This document shows, piece after piece, positions 16,740-25,996 of a stretch of 64,000 nt of DNA. How positions within the stretch are numbered: position 1 is the first letter of the stretch; each line of letters starts with the position of its first letter. The notes under the pieces are model-generated. The model made no database searches. It was not told the DNA's origin and saw only the letters and a list, made by a program, of their open reading frames with translations. The translations under genes and the position numbers were made by a program. The stretch comes from Leuconostoc inhae (GTDB taxonomy: Bacteria > Bacillota > Bacilli > Lactobacillales > Lactobacillaceae), in assembly GCF_019656015.1 (NCBI RefSeq), contig NZ_BPKW01000009.1, positions 1 through 64,000 on the forward strand, given 5' to 3'.

Positions 16740-18975
16740 TGATATTATCATAAAAGGTGCCAGAACTAACAATCTAAAAAATATTAATGTGCAAATTCCT
16801 AAACATAAAATAACAGTTTTAACTGGTGTATCTGGGGCAGGAAAATCATCATTAGCTTTTTCAACGCTTGCATCGGAAAGTCAGAGAGAAATCAATAAAA
16901 ATTATAGTGCTTATGTGCAACAACTTTTGCCTAATTATTCAAAACCTGAAGTTGATAGCATCAAAAACTTACCTTTTTCGGTCGTTGTAACACAAAAAAA
17001 GTTAAGCGGTAATGCGCGGTCCACAGTAGGAACATATACTGATATTTATACAACATTACGCTTATTGTTTTCACGAAAAGCGGTACCATTTATTGGTTAT
17101 TCAATGGTTTATTCTTTTAATAACCCTGCGGGTATGTGCCTAAGGTGTGAGGGCTTAGGGTATATTCAAGACATTAGCAGTGAACAAATTTTAGATAAAA
17201 ATCTGTCGTTAAATCAGGGGGCGATAAAGTTACCAACGTTTCAACCTGGGGGTTGGCGATTAACAAGATATACCGATTCAGGTTTTTTTGATAATGATTT
17301 ACCATTGTTAAATTGGGACAATGAAACCTTAAATTTATTTTTATACGGTGCAGAACAAGTACCGAAAAACCCATTGCCCAAGTGGCATAAAACAGCTAAA
17401 TATGTGGGGCTTATGCCACGTATAAAGAAAGCTTTTTTTAATCAAGAAAATAATAAATATGATCAACAATTAAAAGCTATTATTCAAAAAAGTATCTGTC
17501 CTGATTGCCAAGGATTACGTTTAAATCAAGCAGCTCGAAGTGCGAAATTAGCGGGTAAAAGCATTGCAGAATGTTGCATGCTTTCTATTGATGAATTGGA
17601 AAAATGGTTAAGTAGCGTCAAAAGTGACGGCATTGAGACGCTTGTTAATGACTTGTTTACAAAAATTTCAAACTTGATGATGGTTGGATTATCCTATCTA
17701 AGTCTTAATCGCGGTACGAGTAACCTGTCAGGTGGTGAAGCACAGCGTATAAAGCTTGCTAGCCACCTCAATAGCGCCTTAACAGATGTTTTGTATATTT
17801 TTGATGAACCGAGTGTTGGCTTACATCCACATGATTTAATCGGTATTATTGATATTTTTAAGTTACTCAAAGAAAAAGGAAACACGTTAGTTATTGTGGA
17901 TCATGATCCAGATATTATTCAAATAGCTGATCATATCATTAATCTAGGCGAGTTAGCAGGAGAGAGTGGTGGTTATGTTACCTTCAATGGTAGTTATAGT
18001 CAATTACTTCAGAGCAATACACTCACCGCAGAAGCACTTAATAATCCAGGAACAGTTAATCTACCGCAACCATTAAAGTTTGAATTTTTTAAATTAAAAC
18101 ATTTAAAATTACATAACTTATTAGATATAAATGTTGATATTCCAAAAAAAGCGCTAACAGTTATTTCTGGTCCAGCAGGATCTGGTAAAAGTTCTTTAGT
18201 TCGTTCTTTTATTAAGCAACAAGATAATATAACAATTTTAAATCAAAACCCAATTCATGCCAATTCGCGATCAAATATTTTGACTTATTTAGGCGTATTT
18301 GATCTACTGAGAAAACAATTCGCACATGCTACTAAAAAACCATTGTCACTGTTTTCTTTCAATGGCAAGGGAGCCTGTCCTGTATGTAAAGGACTCGGTG
18401 TGATCAAACTTGACTTGGCTTATCTTGGTGATGCGACTTCAATTTGTGAGGCTTGTCAGGGATCCAGATATTCAGATGAGGTACTTCAGGCTAGCGTCAA
18501 TGGCTATAATATTCATCAAGTTTTGAATCTGACTGCTAGTAAAATAGCGACATTATTTCCTGTGTTAAAGTCTACCATGTCGGTATTACAAGATTGTAAA
18601 TTAGACTATTTGAAAGTTGGTCAGTCTTTAAACACACTTTCAGGTGGTGAACTACAACGTTTGAAATTAACTAAATGTTTACTGTCAAAGCAAAGTCAAA
18701 TTATCGTGCTTGATGAACCAACAAGTGGCTTACACGAAGCGAACATTCAAGAATTGATTGATTTGTTAAAAAATATTATTTTACATCGACAATTAACCAT
18801 TCTTGTAGTAGAACATAATTTACGTTTTATCGGTCAAGCCGATTGGGACATAGATATGGGACCAGGAGCAGGCGACAATGGTGGGAAAGTTCTTTTTCAA
18901 GGAACGCCATACGAATTAATCAAAGTTGGTAATACCTACACTGCTGATGCTCTAAAACAATATTTTGCAAACTAA
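16729..18975 (+). CDS. UvrA-like ABC protein (UvrA2/DrrC type), 748 aa
   Basis: This is a paralogue of excision-repair ATPase UvrA. It has two ABC cassettes: Walker A GVSGAGKSS near residue 32 with signature LSGGEAQRIKLA, and GPAGSGKSS near 480 with LSGGELQRLKL. Zinc-binding cysteine pairs CLRC, CPDC and CPVC/CEAC are present. At 748 residues it is shorter than UvrA (about 940), fitting the UvrA2/DrrC group that lacks the UvrB-binding region. These are linked to resistance to DNA-intercalating antibiotics. The GTG start at 16729 lies inside the MarR gene, giving translational coupling; a MarR-controlled drug response is likely. Confidence 0.88.
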   Translation: MSNSDIIIKGARTNNLKNINVQIPKHKITVLTGVSGAGKSSLAFSTLASESQREINKNYSAYVQQLLPNYSKPEVDSIKNLPFSVVVTQKKLSGNARSTVGTYTDIYTTLRLLFSRKAVPFIGYSMVYSFNNPAGMCLRCEGLGYIQDISSEQILDKNLSLNQGAIKLPTFQPGGWRLTRYTDSGFFDNDLPLLNWDNETLNLFLYGAEQVPKNPLPKWHKTAKYVGLMPRIKKAFFNQENNKYDQQLKAIIQKSICPDCQGLRLNQAARSAKLAGKSIAECCMLSIDELEKWLSSVKSDGIETLVNDLFTKISNLMMVGLSYLSLNRGTSNLSGGEAQRIKLASHLNSALTDVLYIFDEPSVGLHPHDLIGIIDIFKLLKEKGNTLVIVDHDPDIIQIADHIINLGELAGESGGYVTFNGSYSQLLQSNTLTAEALNNPGTVNLPQPLKFEFFKLKHLKLHNLLDINVDIPKKALTVISGPAGSGKSSLVRSFIKQQDNITILNQNPIHANSRSNILTYLGVFDLLRKQFAHATKKPLSLFSFNGKGACPVCKGLGVIKLDLAYLGDATSICEACQGSRYSDEVLQASVNGYNIHQVLNLTASKIATLFPVLKSTMSVLQDCKLDYLKVGQSLNTLSGGELQRLKLTKCLLSKQSQIIVLDEPTSGLHEANIQELIDLLKNIILHRQLTILVVEHNLRFIGQADWDIDMGPGAGDNGGKVLFQGTPYELIKVGNTYTADALKQYFAN

Positions 18976-19051
18976 ATGCAATATATTGAGAGAGTAAATA
19001 AGTAAGCAATAGTTAATGAATGAAGTGACTAATTTATTCAAATAAATTGAC

Positions 19052-19112
19052 AAAAAAACTGATATCGTGTTTTGGGATTAATTATCCTCAAAGCATGTCT
19101 ATCAGTTTTTTT
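19052..19112. terminator. Bidirectional terminator between uvrA-like gene and tenA
   Basis: Arms AAAAAAACTGATA and TATCAGTTTTTTT pair over 13 bp at the base of a longer imperfect hairpin. A and T runs on both sides suit the two convergent transcripts. Confidence 0.75.
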
Positions 19113-19120
19113 ACATAATG

Positions 19121-19789
19121 TTAAAAGTCAAACTGCCATTGTGTCTGCTTCCAAGCAGCTTCCCAGAAACGCCACTCCATTTCTAAACTTTTCAAAAAAG
19201 TTTGAGCGACATGTTCTTTTTGGCTATCATTAAGATTAGCAACAGCACGATTTAAGGCGTCAAAACGCCAAGCATTGTAATCGATGGTATCATCTTCTTG
19301 TGGTGCATAGAGTTCGATCCATTCTTTCAATGGATTGGCCTCGTTATTGGCACCTTGCGACACAAGTTTACTGCCAATAACACCATAACTCCAAGCACAT
19401 GGTAATAAAACAGCGATTGCATCAGCATAAGTACCATGGTAGGCGGAAGTGTACATGTGGTCCGTATACAGTTGTGTATCAGGACTACGGCGCCAATTTT
19501 CAACGTGATGACCAGTAATAGCTAACATCACTTCATGGGCTTTGGATTCGTTACTGACGAATTGTGCTGTTTCTAAGAGGCGCGCAATATCGTCTGCATC
19601 AGTTGTTTTTGTGACTGTCAGTGCAGTAACTTGCAAATAGTCTTTTAAATAATGTTCATCTTGTTCCACGTAATAATTTAAAACGGCATCAGGGACAGTC
19701 CCAGCTGCAATACCTTGAACAAACGGATGCACCATGATGGCGGCCATCATTGGCTGTGCACGTTTTAATACATCTTCTGAAAAAGTCAT
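19121..19789 (-). CDS. tenA: Aminopyrimidine aminohydrolase / thiaminase II (TenA)
   Basis: TenA hydrolyses aminopyrimidine breakdown products of thiamine to HMP, salvaging the pyrimidine half of the vitamin. The 222 residues carry the nucleophile Cys131 in LLPCAWSYGVIG, an acidic residue at NYYVEQDEHYLKDY (Asp44), and a C-terminal MEWRFWEAAW motif with Glu. It is the last gene of the ykoEDC operon under the TPP riboswitch, so imported pyrimidines feed straight into salvage. AGAGGAT lies upstream of the ATG. Confidence 0.93.
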   Translation of the reverse strand: MTFSEDVLKRAQPMMAAIMVHPFVQGIAAGTVPDAVLNYYVEQDEHYLKDYLQVTALTVTKTTDADDIARLLETAQFVSNESKAHEVMLAITGHHVENWRRSPDTQLYTDHMYTSAYHGTYADAIAVLLPCAWSYGVIGSKLVSQGANNEANPLKEWIELYAPQEDDTIDYNAWRFDALNRAVANLNDSQKEHVAQTFLKSLEMEWRFWEAAWKQTQWQFDF

Positions 19790-19801
19790 AAAGTTATCCT
19801 C

Positions 19802-20464
19802 TCAGTACCAGTTAGGTAGTAATAATAGTTGAAAAGCAATTAAAATAATGACCAATAAGAACCAATCGCGTCGTTTAATGGTAACGACTTGTAAGTGTGT
19901 TCGGGTCGCACCCTCAGTAAAGCCATGGCTAACCATACCTTCAGCCAAATTTTGTGACCAACGAATGGCCGCTAAAATGGCTTTAAAGTAAAGCTGCGGT
20001 TGCCAAATATGCAGTGTCTGACCGCGCATTTGTGACGCAACGCGAATGGTCTTCATTTCTTGGCTAACTGCGGGCATAAAATTCAAAACACCAACTAATG
20101 CGTAAACAAATGTTGCGCTGAGTTTAGCTTTTTGCTCCAAAGTGGCTAAGAAAATATCACGTTCATCATTAAGCTTTAAGGTGAATAGGCCACCTAGCCA
20201 TAAATAGGCGAAGACACGAGATAACATGACCCAAGCCATATGCTCATGATCCCCAGTACCAAAATACATCAATGAAAACCAAGAGCCTAGTCCAGGTAAT
20301 AACGGCAATATAAATAACCATAACCATTGCCGCCAATTGAGTTTAAGAAATAAATATAAAAAGGCACTAACGCCAATGATAATAATATTGAGTGTCACGC
20401 TTTTTATAAAAGTAAGTTCCAAAGCAATAACCATAACGGTTGCAAATTTTATCAATGGATTCAT
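19802..20464 (-). CDS. ykoC: ECF-type transporter transmembrane protein (YkoC/EcfT)
   Basis: This is the energy-coupling membrane subunit of a vitamin importer. The 220 residues have five to six membrane segments and the cytoplasmic coupling helices with VASQMRGQT and an ARG-like motif region typical of EcfT. It overlaps the two-cassette ATPase gene by four bases, and tenA follows after 12 bases. Together with YkoD and YkoE it should take up hydroxymethylpyrimidine-type thiamine precursors; the substrate is inferred from TenA and the TPP riboswitch. Confidence 0.88.
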   Translation of the reverse strand: MNPLIKFATVMVIALELTFIKSVTLNIIIIGVSAFLYLFLKLNWRQWLWLFILPLLPGLGSWFSLMYFGTGDHEHMAWVMLSRVFAYLWLGGLFTLKLNDERDIFLATLEQKAKLSATFVYALVGVLNFMPAVSQEMKTIRVASQMRGQTLHIWQPQLYFKAILAAIRWSQNLAEGMVSHGFTEGATRTHLQVVTIKRRDWFLLVIILIAFQLLLLPNWY

Positions 20465-21870
20465 AAGGCATCACCAACGTAATTGAGTTCTTGATTATCG
20501 AATTGTAGATGGTAATCAAACCAATCGGTTACTGCATGTAACTGATGACTAATCATGATCACTGTTTGATGTTGCCGTGTTGTCAAATCGGCAATGATAT
20601 CAAGTAAATGTTGCTGTGAGATGCTATCAAGTCCTGCTAAAGGTTCATCAAACAATAACGTTTGGGTGCCAATGATTAACATTAATAACACCTGTAACTT
20701 TTTCTGTTGACCGCCAGACAATTGATAAACAATATGGTCACGAAGGCCATGCAGATTTAATTGTGTTAAGACACGTGTGATTGCATCGTCAGACCAAAAC
20801 TCTGGGAAATGACTTAACGTCTGCGCTTGCGTAAGTTCTTCTTGAACTGTCATGGCAACAAATTGTTGCTCAGCATTTTGAAAAACAAGTGCAATATCCT
20901 GTACATGTTTGGCTATCTTACGCTTAGCAATATTTTCTTTATGATAGGTAATTGTACCGCCATAGGGATATAACTTAACAAGGGCAGATAACAGCGTTGA
21001 TTTACCCACACCATTTGGGCCAGTGATGAGAATTCGTTTTTCTTCTGGTAATAGTCGAGTTGTGGCCGACAACAATGTGCGCGCACCACTGTTTAAAGTC
21101 ACAGAGTCAAGTGTAATAATACCTTCTTTTTCGTCCGGTAGGCTGGTATGGATAGCTGGTTGATTTGGTAACTTAGCCAAAATCTGTTCACGTTCGTCCG
21201 TTAAGGCGTTGTGTAAATGACCAGAATCCATTACAAAGATATCATCAATGGCGTCCGTATAACCACTCCAATCGTGATCTGTAATTAAGATAGTTTTGCC
21301 TTGATTTTGATAAGCTTTGATCACGTCGATTAGTTGTAATCTGGCAATGGGATCAACGTTTGCAAACGGTTCATCTAACAATAAATACTCACTATCTGCA
21401 GCTAAAACAGTCGCTAGTGCCACTTTTTGTTTTTCGCCACCAGATAAGTGCAATAAATCATGATGCATATAAGCTGTCATACCAACACTTTCCATAGCAT
21501 CAGTGATCCGCTTTTCAATATCTTCAGGCTTAACCTGTAAATTTTCTAGGCTAAATCGTAATTCTTCAAAAGGTGTTCTCATGACAAATTGCCGTGTTGG
21601 ATTTTGAAATAAGTAACCAATATGTGCGACACGTTGATAAGGCACAATGTCATGAATGTCATAATCATCAAGAGTTAACTTACCAGTCAATGACCCATCA
21701 CTAAATGTTGGATAGAGACCGGATAGTAATTTAAGCAGCGTAGATTTACCACTACCACTTGGGCCAACGAGTAAATTAAAACTGTTAGGTCGTAATTTGA
21801 GTGAAATATCGGTTAACACTGGTGTTTCGCGATAAGCAAAATTCACATGGTCAACCACTAAATCAGTCAC
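20461..21870 (-). CDS. ykoD: Double-cassette ECF ATPase (YkoD)
   Basis: This single protein holds both ATPase cassettes of the importer. The first has Walker A GPSGSGKST and signature LSGGEKQK; the second has GPNGVGKST and LSGGQQKK, with Walker B LLFDEPLAGLD. I prefer the GTG at 21870, which overlaps the ykoE stop by eight bases and gives 469 residues. A TTG at 21894 would add eight residues that do not look like an ABC N-terminus. Stop and start overlap with ykoC indicates tight coupling. Confidence 0.9.
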   Translation of the reverse strand: MTDLVVDHVNFAYRETPVLTDISLKLRPNSFNLLVGPSGSGKSTLLKLLSGLYPTFSDGSLTGKLTLDDYDIHDIVPYQRVAHIGYLFQNPTRQFVMRTPFEELRFSLENLQVKPEDIEKRITDAMESVGMTAYMHHDLLHLSGGEKQKVALATVLAADSEYLLLDEPFANVDPIARLQLIDVIKAYQNQGKTILITDHDWSGYTDAIDDIFVMDSGHLHNALTDEREQILAKLPNQPAIHTSLPDEKEGIITLDSVTLNSGARTLLSATTRLLPEEKRILITGPNGVGKSTLLSALVKLYPYGGTITYHKENIAKRKIAKHVQDIALVFQNAEQQFVAMTVQEELTQAQTLSHFPEFWSDDAITRVLTQLNLHGLRDHIVYQLSGGQQKKLQVLLMLIIGTQTLLFDEPLAGLDSISQQHLLDIIADLTTRQHQTVIMISHQLHAVTDWFDYHLQFDNQELNYVGDAL

Positions 21871-22444
21871 GATGCAAGACACCAGCCTTTTCAATTAGTT
21901 TTTGGATAGCAACAACCAAGACGCCACCAAAGAACAAAAGTGAGATAAAACGTGTGATGAATAAGGCGATTAACAATCCGATATGATAAGAACTGTAACC
22001 ATCACGGAATGCAGACCAGATAAATGTCACAATTGTTCCAGTAATTGCTGACGAAAAGATACCACGCCAACCCCAGTTTTTGTATCCTAAGACAGCAAAT
22101 CCTGCTTCACTGCCGATACCTTGTACAAGGCCAGACAACAAAGTTGCGACACCCCATTGACCGCCGAGTAACATTTCAACGGCAGCAGCAAAGAATTCAC
22201 CCAAAACACCAGCACCTGCTTGACGGATTAAAATACTGGCAAGTGGCGCAGCCATCATCCAGCCACCAATTAGAAGTTCATTGGCAAAAGGAGCTAAGCC
22301 CAATGGTGTTAAAGCAGCTGATAATAAATTATAAATTGGGCCAAGTACCCAAAAAATAAAACCGATAAAAACAGCGACGAATGCCAGTAACAACACATCA
22401 CGGAGTGCCCAACGTGTTGATTTTGACTTTGAAATAGTTTGCAT
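21863..22444 (-). CDS. ykoE: ECF substrate-specificity protein for thiamine precursor (YkoE)
   Basis: This S-component binds the vitamin precursor in the membrane. The 193 residues contain about six membrane segments and the motifs ANELLIGGWMMAAPLAS and GQWGVATLLSGLVQGIGSE, which are typical of YkoE. It is the first gene after the TPP riboswitch. A good GGAGG site precedes the ATG at 22444. The substrate is taken to be HMP or a related pyrimidine because tenA lies in the same operon. Confidence 0.9.
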   Translation of the reverse strand: MQTISKSKSTRWALRDVLLLAFVAVFIGFIFWVLGPIYNLLSAALTPLGLAPFANELLIGGWMMAAPLASILIRQAGAGVLGEFFAAAVEMLLGGQWGVATLLSGLVQGIGSEAGFAVLGYKNWGWRGIFSSAITGTIVTFIWSAFRDGYSSYHIGLLIALFITRFISLLFFGGVLVVAIQKLIEKAGVLHRD

Positions 22445-22540
22445 AAGATTATGCCTCCAATAATTTTTTTGTAGTTATTATTTTATGTCTGGTATACAAA
22501 TGCTTTAAAATTTCAATCTTTCTTTATATGATGTTTTCTA

Positions 22541-22584
22541 GGCAAATAAAAAACTCTTGGTTCATTTATGAGCCAAGAGTTTGC
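22541..22584 (-). terminator. Terminator of the TPP riboswitch
   Basis: On the minus strand AAACTCTTGG pairs with CCAAGAGTTT and is followed by a T run. It sits between the TPP aptamer and ykoE and would form when TPP is bound. Confidence 0.8.
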
Positions 22585-22605
22585 CTAAGTACAACATCAA
22601 AAAAG

Positions 22606-22677
22606 CAATTCTCCCTTCGCTGGTATTAACCAGATCAGGTTCAATGGGTGTTTCTCAGCCAATGGCACCCCAGATTG
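22606..22677 (-). ncRNA. TPP riboswitch (THI element) aptamer
   Basis: Read on the minus strand, the signature segments GGGGTGCC, GGCTGAGA, ACCCATTGAACCTGATC, GGTTAATACCAGCG and AAGGGA are all present in order. This is the canonical thiamine pyrophosphate aptamer. It lies about 160 bases ahead of ykoE and controls the ykoEDC-tenA operon through the terminator at 22541-22584. Confidence 0.96.
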
Positions 22678-22790
22678 TTAAATATTAAACTACAAGTTAA
22701 ATTTAACATAATTTTTTTGATTGTGCAACTATGTTAAAATAAGTATTAAAGATTAGTAAATAGTATCCAAAAAAGAAAGGTATGGTGTTT

Positions 22791-23315
22791 ATGCGTCAAG
22801 TCGTTTTTTACGGTGCTATAAGTTTGGATGGCTTTTTATCTGATGAAAATGATGATTTACAGTGGTTACTTGATACCAACTTAAATGGTCAATCCACCTA
22901 TGAATCATTTGAAAAACAGATTAGTACCTTTGTAATGGGGCGAAAAACATTTGAAGTGGCACAGCAACTGAGTGGTGAAGAAACGCTTTATGCAGGTAAA
23001 GAAAAAGTCGTTTTTTCGCGTGGTAATCATGCGAATCAAAAAGATACCACTTATGTTTCAGGAGACATTGTAGAGATTATTAAAGATTATCAAACAAAAG
23101 CGGGGGAAAATATTTGGATTATTGGCGGTGGTAGTATTCTAAAGCCGTTGCTTGAGGCTAATATGATTGACGAATTCTGGATACAGATCGTACCTGTTTT
23201 ACTTGGGCGGGGGAAGCGATTGTTTGAACCTGGAAATTATCGATACCGTTTGCAGGCAGTTGCGACCACACAACTTGGTGAGATGACAGAAATTCACCTT
23301 AAAAGAGTTGATTAG
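22791..23315 (+). CDS. Dihydrofolate reductase-family (RibD C-terminal-like) oxidoreductase
   Basis: The 174-residue protein has the DHFR/RibD_C fold: N-terminal VVFYGAISLDGFLSDENDD, the middle FVMGRKTFEV, and the NADPH-binding IWIIGGGSILKPLL followed by DEFWIQIVPVLLGRGKRLF. Free-standing proteins of this kind are common in lactobacilli, with unknown substrates. I start at ATG 22791, ten bases after GAAAGG; the ATG at 22782 is too close to that site. It is divergent from the TPP riboswitch and appears monocistronic. Confidence 0.88.
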   Translation: MRQVVFYGAISLDGFLSDENDDLQWLLDTNLNGQSTYESFEKQISTFVMGRKTFEVAQQLSGEETLYAGKEKVVFSRGNHANQKDTTYVSGDIVEIIKDYQTKAGENIWIIGGGSILKPLLEANMIDEFWIQIVPVLLGRGKRLFEPGNYRYRLQAVATTQLGEMTEIHLKRVD

Positions 23316-23348
23316 AATGTTATTAAATTTGCGTACACGATGAATTTT

Positions 23349-23873
23349 TTAGGCCAACTCAGTACGCAAAATACCATACTTGACGGAATCATAATAAGTA
23401 CCTTGCCAGTAGCGTACCTGTCGAATCGTTCCTTCATGTAAAAGTCCAATTTTTTCACTAGCACGCATCATGCCGGTATTACCAGACCAAGTTGTTAAGC
23501 CAATGTGTGGTAGTTCTGTATGTTGTGAAAATAGTTCTGCAATCCAAATTTTTACAGAGGCGGTGGCAATACCTTTACCCCAATCACTTTTTTGATAGAT
23601 GACAATACCAATTTCTAACCAGCGTTGAAGAGGGCCATCAGCCCAATGTGCAGAAACTTCACCGACAATTCGCTGGTTATACCAAATTAAACGATGGTGT
23701 GCATGATCAATTAGTCCATCTGCGTGTTGTTGAAATTCAGGCCATGTTGGGATAGGGTCTTGAAAATAGGGGCCATTAAAGGCCATCCAAGTGCGATCCG
23801 CTAAATTACCATATTCAACGTCGTAAACGTATTGCACATCTGATTTTGAAAAAGGTTCAAGGTTAATAGTCAT
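23349..23873 (-). CDS. GNAT-family acetyltransferase
   Basis: The 174-residue protein looks like a RimJ/RimL-type N-acetyltransferase. The acetyl-CoA loop is in YQKSDWGKGIATASV, preceded by the IVGEVSAHW strand and followed by GLTTWSGNTGMMRASEKIGL, the usual C-terminal pattern. The acceptor (protein amino terminus, amino sugar or antibiotic) cannot be told from sequence. It converges on the DHFR-like gene with a 33-base gap. Confidence 0.85.
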   Translation of the reverse strand: MTINLEPFSKSDVQYVYDVEYGNLADRTWMAFNGPYFQDPIPTWPEFQQHADGLIDHAHHRLIWYNQRIVGEVSAHWADGPLQRWLEIGIVIYQKSDWGKGIATASVKIWIAELFSQHTELPHIGLTTWSGNTGMMRASEKIGLLHEGTIRQVRYWQGTYYDSVKYGILRTELA

Positions 23874-23977
23874 AGCGTCTCCTAATTATGCGCGCCAGCC
23901 GTAAAGCTGGAAAAAGTGAACATAAACATTCCTCCTGATAAAGGTTATTATACGCGTATATTATCAGAAAAAGGGAA

Positions 23978-24004
23978 CAAAAAAAGCGATCACATTGATC
24001 GCTT
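23978..24004 (-). terminator. Terminator of tRNA-Gln
   Basis: On the minus strand AAGCGATCA pairs with TGATCGCTT, followed by a run of T. It lies just past the 3' end of the tRNA. Confidence 0.8.
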
Positions 24005-24009
24005 AGTTA

Positions 24010-24080
24010 TTGCCCCTGCTGGATTCGAACCAACGATAGTGGCACCAGAAGCCACCGCCTTACCGCTTGGCCAAGGGGCA
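24010..24080 (-). tRNA. tRNA-Gln (anticodon CTG)
   Basis: The 71-nt cloverleaf has acceptor arms TGCCCCT and AGGGGCA (U1-A72, usual for tRNA-Gln), D-arm GCCAAGCGGTAAGGC, and anticodon stem GTGGC/GCCAC with loop TTCTGGT, giving anticodon CTG. The T-arm is TTGGTTCGAATCCAG-like. It reads the CAG codon. Confidence 0.92.
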
Positions 24081-24190
24081 ATTACTCTAACTATTTTACA
24101 GAAGTTTAGTCATTTTTGCAAGTCTAAAAATGACCTTTGTTAAATATTCTTTTTTTGGATATACTAGATGAAACAGTAGGGGGAAAATTT

Positions 24191-24709
24191 ATGCAATATG
24201 CAACTTATGAAAACACAGTTGAAAAACTAAACAGGCACCATATTACGCTTCATGAAATTGCCATAATTGGCTATGACAGCGAACAATCTTATCTACCAGG
24301 ATTGACAATTGAACAAGTTGAGGAAGCTGTCATTAGTATCTTACATAAACGCGTCGTTCAGCATCAAATCTGGGTTGCTTTGGAATTAGATCGTTTGGCG
24401 GAAGCGCACTTGTTAGAATCACCATTACAGGATTTGGTTGAAAACGATGACACGTTATTTGGCGTGGACGAAACATTAGGGACAGCGATTGCAATGTCTT
24501 TTGATACAATTGGCGTTACCAACTATGGCTATATTGATAAAATAAAAGTCGGGTTAGTTGGTGAATTGGATCGTAAGGGAAAGACAACAGAAGCGGTGAC
24601 CACATTTGCAGATGATATAGTTGGTGCTTTAGCTGCAGCCGCGGCTTCAAAGGTTGCTCATAAATATGCGTCTGGTACTAAGCATGCAGATAGTAACTTA
24701 GGTGAATAA
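24191..24709 (+). CDS. pgpA: Phosphatidylglycerophosphatase A family protein (YutG-like)
   Basis: This is a soluble PgpA-family protein of 172 residues, the group that includes Bacillus YutG. The family motifs are clear: VALELDRLAE, LFGVDETLGTAIAMSFDTIGVTNYGYIDK (diagnostic, shown in part) and FADDIVGALAAAAASKVAH. Members remove phosphate from phosphatidylglycerophosphate in some bacteria. I start at ATG 24191, after GGGGG at good spacing. It is monocistronic, between tRNA-Gln and the nag genes. Confidence 0.85.
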   Translation: MQYATYENTVEKLNRHHITLHEIAIIGYDSEQSYLPGLTIEQVEEAVISILHKRVVQHQIWVALELDRLAEAHLLESPLQDLVENDDTLFGVDETLGTAIAMSFDTIGVTNYGYIDKIKVGLVGELDRKGKTTEAVTTFADDIVGALAAAAASKVAHKYASGTKHADSNLGE

Positions 24710-24739
24710 TAAGTGCTAATAGTTTGATGAAGATTAAAT

Positions 24740-24768
24740 TTGCATAATCGGTCTATACCAATTATAAT
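24740..24768 (+). promoter_or_regulatory. nagA promoter with NagR operator in the spacer
   Basis: TTGCAT (24740-24745) and TATAAT (24763-24768) are 17 bp apart. The spacer is almost filled by AATCGGTCTATACCAATT, a near-palindrome matching the NagR/YvoA/DasR operator pattern TGGTCTAGACCA. Repression by the GntR protein encoded at 25996 is therefore likely, with relief by GlcN6P or GlcNAc6P. Confidence 0.75.
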
Positions 24769-24850
24769 GAGGTTAAGAATAAATAGGAGGAATGGTAACC
24801 ACTGTTTTGTTACTCACGATGAGTGGCACGTGATTGCTAATATTTATATC

Positions 24851-25996
24851 ATGGCTAAATTATTAAAAAATATTGATCTTTACACAGGTTCAAAACATAT
24901 GGCAGATGCGTATATACGCTTCACAGATGTGATTCATGATGTTGGCTACATGGTTGATTTTACGCCACAAGACGATGACGAATTGATTGCAGAAGCAACA
25001 GGAAAACTTGTTGTGCCTGGTTTTATTGATGTTCATAAACATGGTGGATATGGTCTGGATACCATGGATGGTGATGCTGAAAAGCTCAATGATATGGTCA
25101 ACAAAATGGTTACTGAAGGGATTACATCGTTATTTCCAACAACAATGACGCAATCGCCTGAAAACATCGAACGGGCTTTGGTGACTATCAACGAAGTAGC
25201 TAAATTTAATCCGGTGATTCAGGGTATTCATTTGGAAGGGCCATTTATCAATAAAGTATTTATGGGTGCACAACCAGAAGAATATATTATTGATCCTAAC
25301 ACGGAATTGCTTAAAAAGTGGTATGCATTATCTGGTGAGCGCATTCGATTAGTGACTTATGCACCGGAAAATGGTGGGATACCAGACTTTGAAGAATTTA
25401 TGCTAAAGCACCATATTATTCCCTCGATTGGTCATTCAAATGCCACGCGTGCACAATTACTACATTCACGAGCAACACATATAACGCATCTATACAATGC
25501 ACAAAGACCACTACATCATCGCGAACCAGGAGTAACTGGACATGGTATGCTGGAAGAGTCAATAACGGGTGAGTTAATCGCTGATGGTTTTCATATTGTG
25601 CCTGACATGTTGGAAATTGCTTTTCGTCTAAAGGGTGCACATCAGCTAGAACTCGTAACAGATTCTATGCGTGCCGAAGGTTTAGGCAACGGCGTGTCAG
25701 AACTTGGTGGACAAAAAGTGGTGGTTCAGGATAAACAGGCACGTCTTGAAAACGGCCATTTAGCTGGTTCAGTTTTAGCGTATGATGATGCATTTCGTAA
25801 TATACAACAGTTTACATCGGCTGACATTCATGATGCTGTGCAAATGACTTCAGTCAATCAGGCACGTGAGTTTGGATTAACGCAAAAAGGCGATTTATCC
25901 ACTGGTAAAGATGCCGACTTTAATATTTTTAATAAGGAAGATATGCAATTACAGGCGACTTATTCATTTGGACGTCGCTTTGCACGGAAAAATTAA
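24851..25996 (+). CDS. nagA: N-acetylglucosamine-6-phosphate deacetylase
   Basis: NagA removes acetate from GlcNAc-6-phosphate, the first step in using amino sugars from walls or chitin. The 381 residues show the amidohydrolase motifs GFIDVHKHGG, GIHLEGPFI, IGHSNAT, THLYNAQRPLHHREPG, ADGFHI and the catalytic Asp in LVTDSM. ATG 24851 begins MAKLLKNIDLYTG, the usual start. It has no good Shine-Dalgarno nearby; AGGAGG sits at 24785, about 60 bases upstream. The stop overlaps the nagR start (TAATG). Confidence 0.9.
   Translation: MAKLLKNIDLYTGSKHMADAYIRFTDVIHDVGYMVDFTPQDDDELIAEATGKLVVPGFIDVHKHGGYGLDTMDGDAEKLNDMVNKMVTEGITSLFPTTMTQSPENIERALVTINEVAKFNPVIQGIHLEGPFINKVFMGAQPEEYIIDPNTELLKKWYALSGERIRLVTYAPENGGIPDFEEFMLKHHIIPSIGHSNATRAQLLHSRATHITHLYNAQRPLHHREPGVTGHGMLEESITGELIADGFHIVPDMLEIAFRLKGAHQLELVTDSMRAEGLGNGVSELGGQKVVVQDKQARLENGHLAGSVLAYDDAFRNIQQFTSADIHDAVQMTSVNQAREFGLTQKGDLSTGKDADFNIFNKEDMQLQATYSFGRRFARKN

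Noticed and set aside
24740-24850. N-terminal extension of NagA from a TTG at 24740
   Set aside because: It would begin on the promoter -35 itself and does not look like NagA; the ATG at 24851 gives the usual start.
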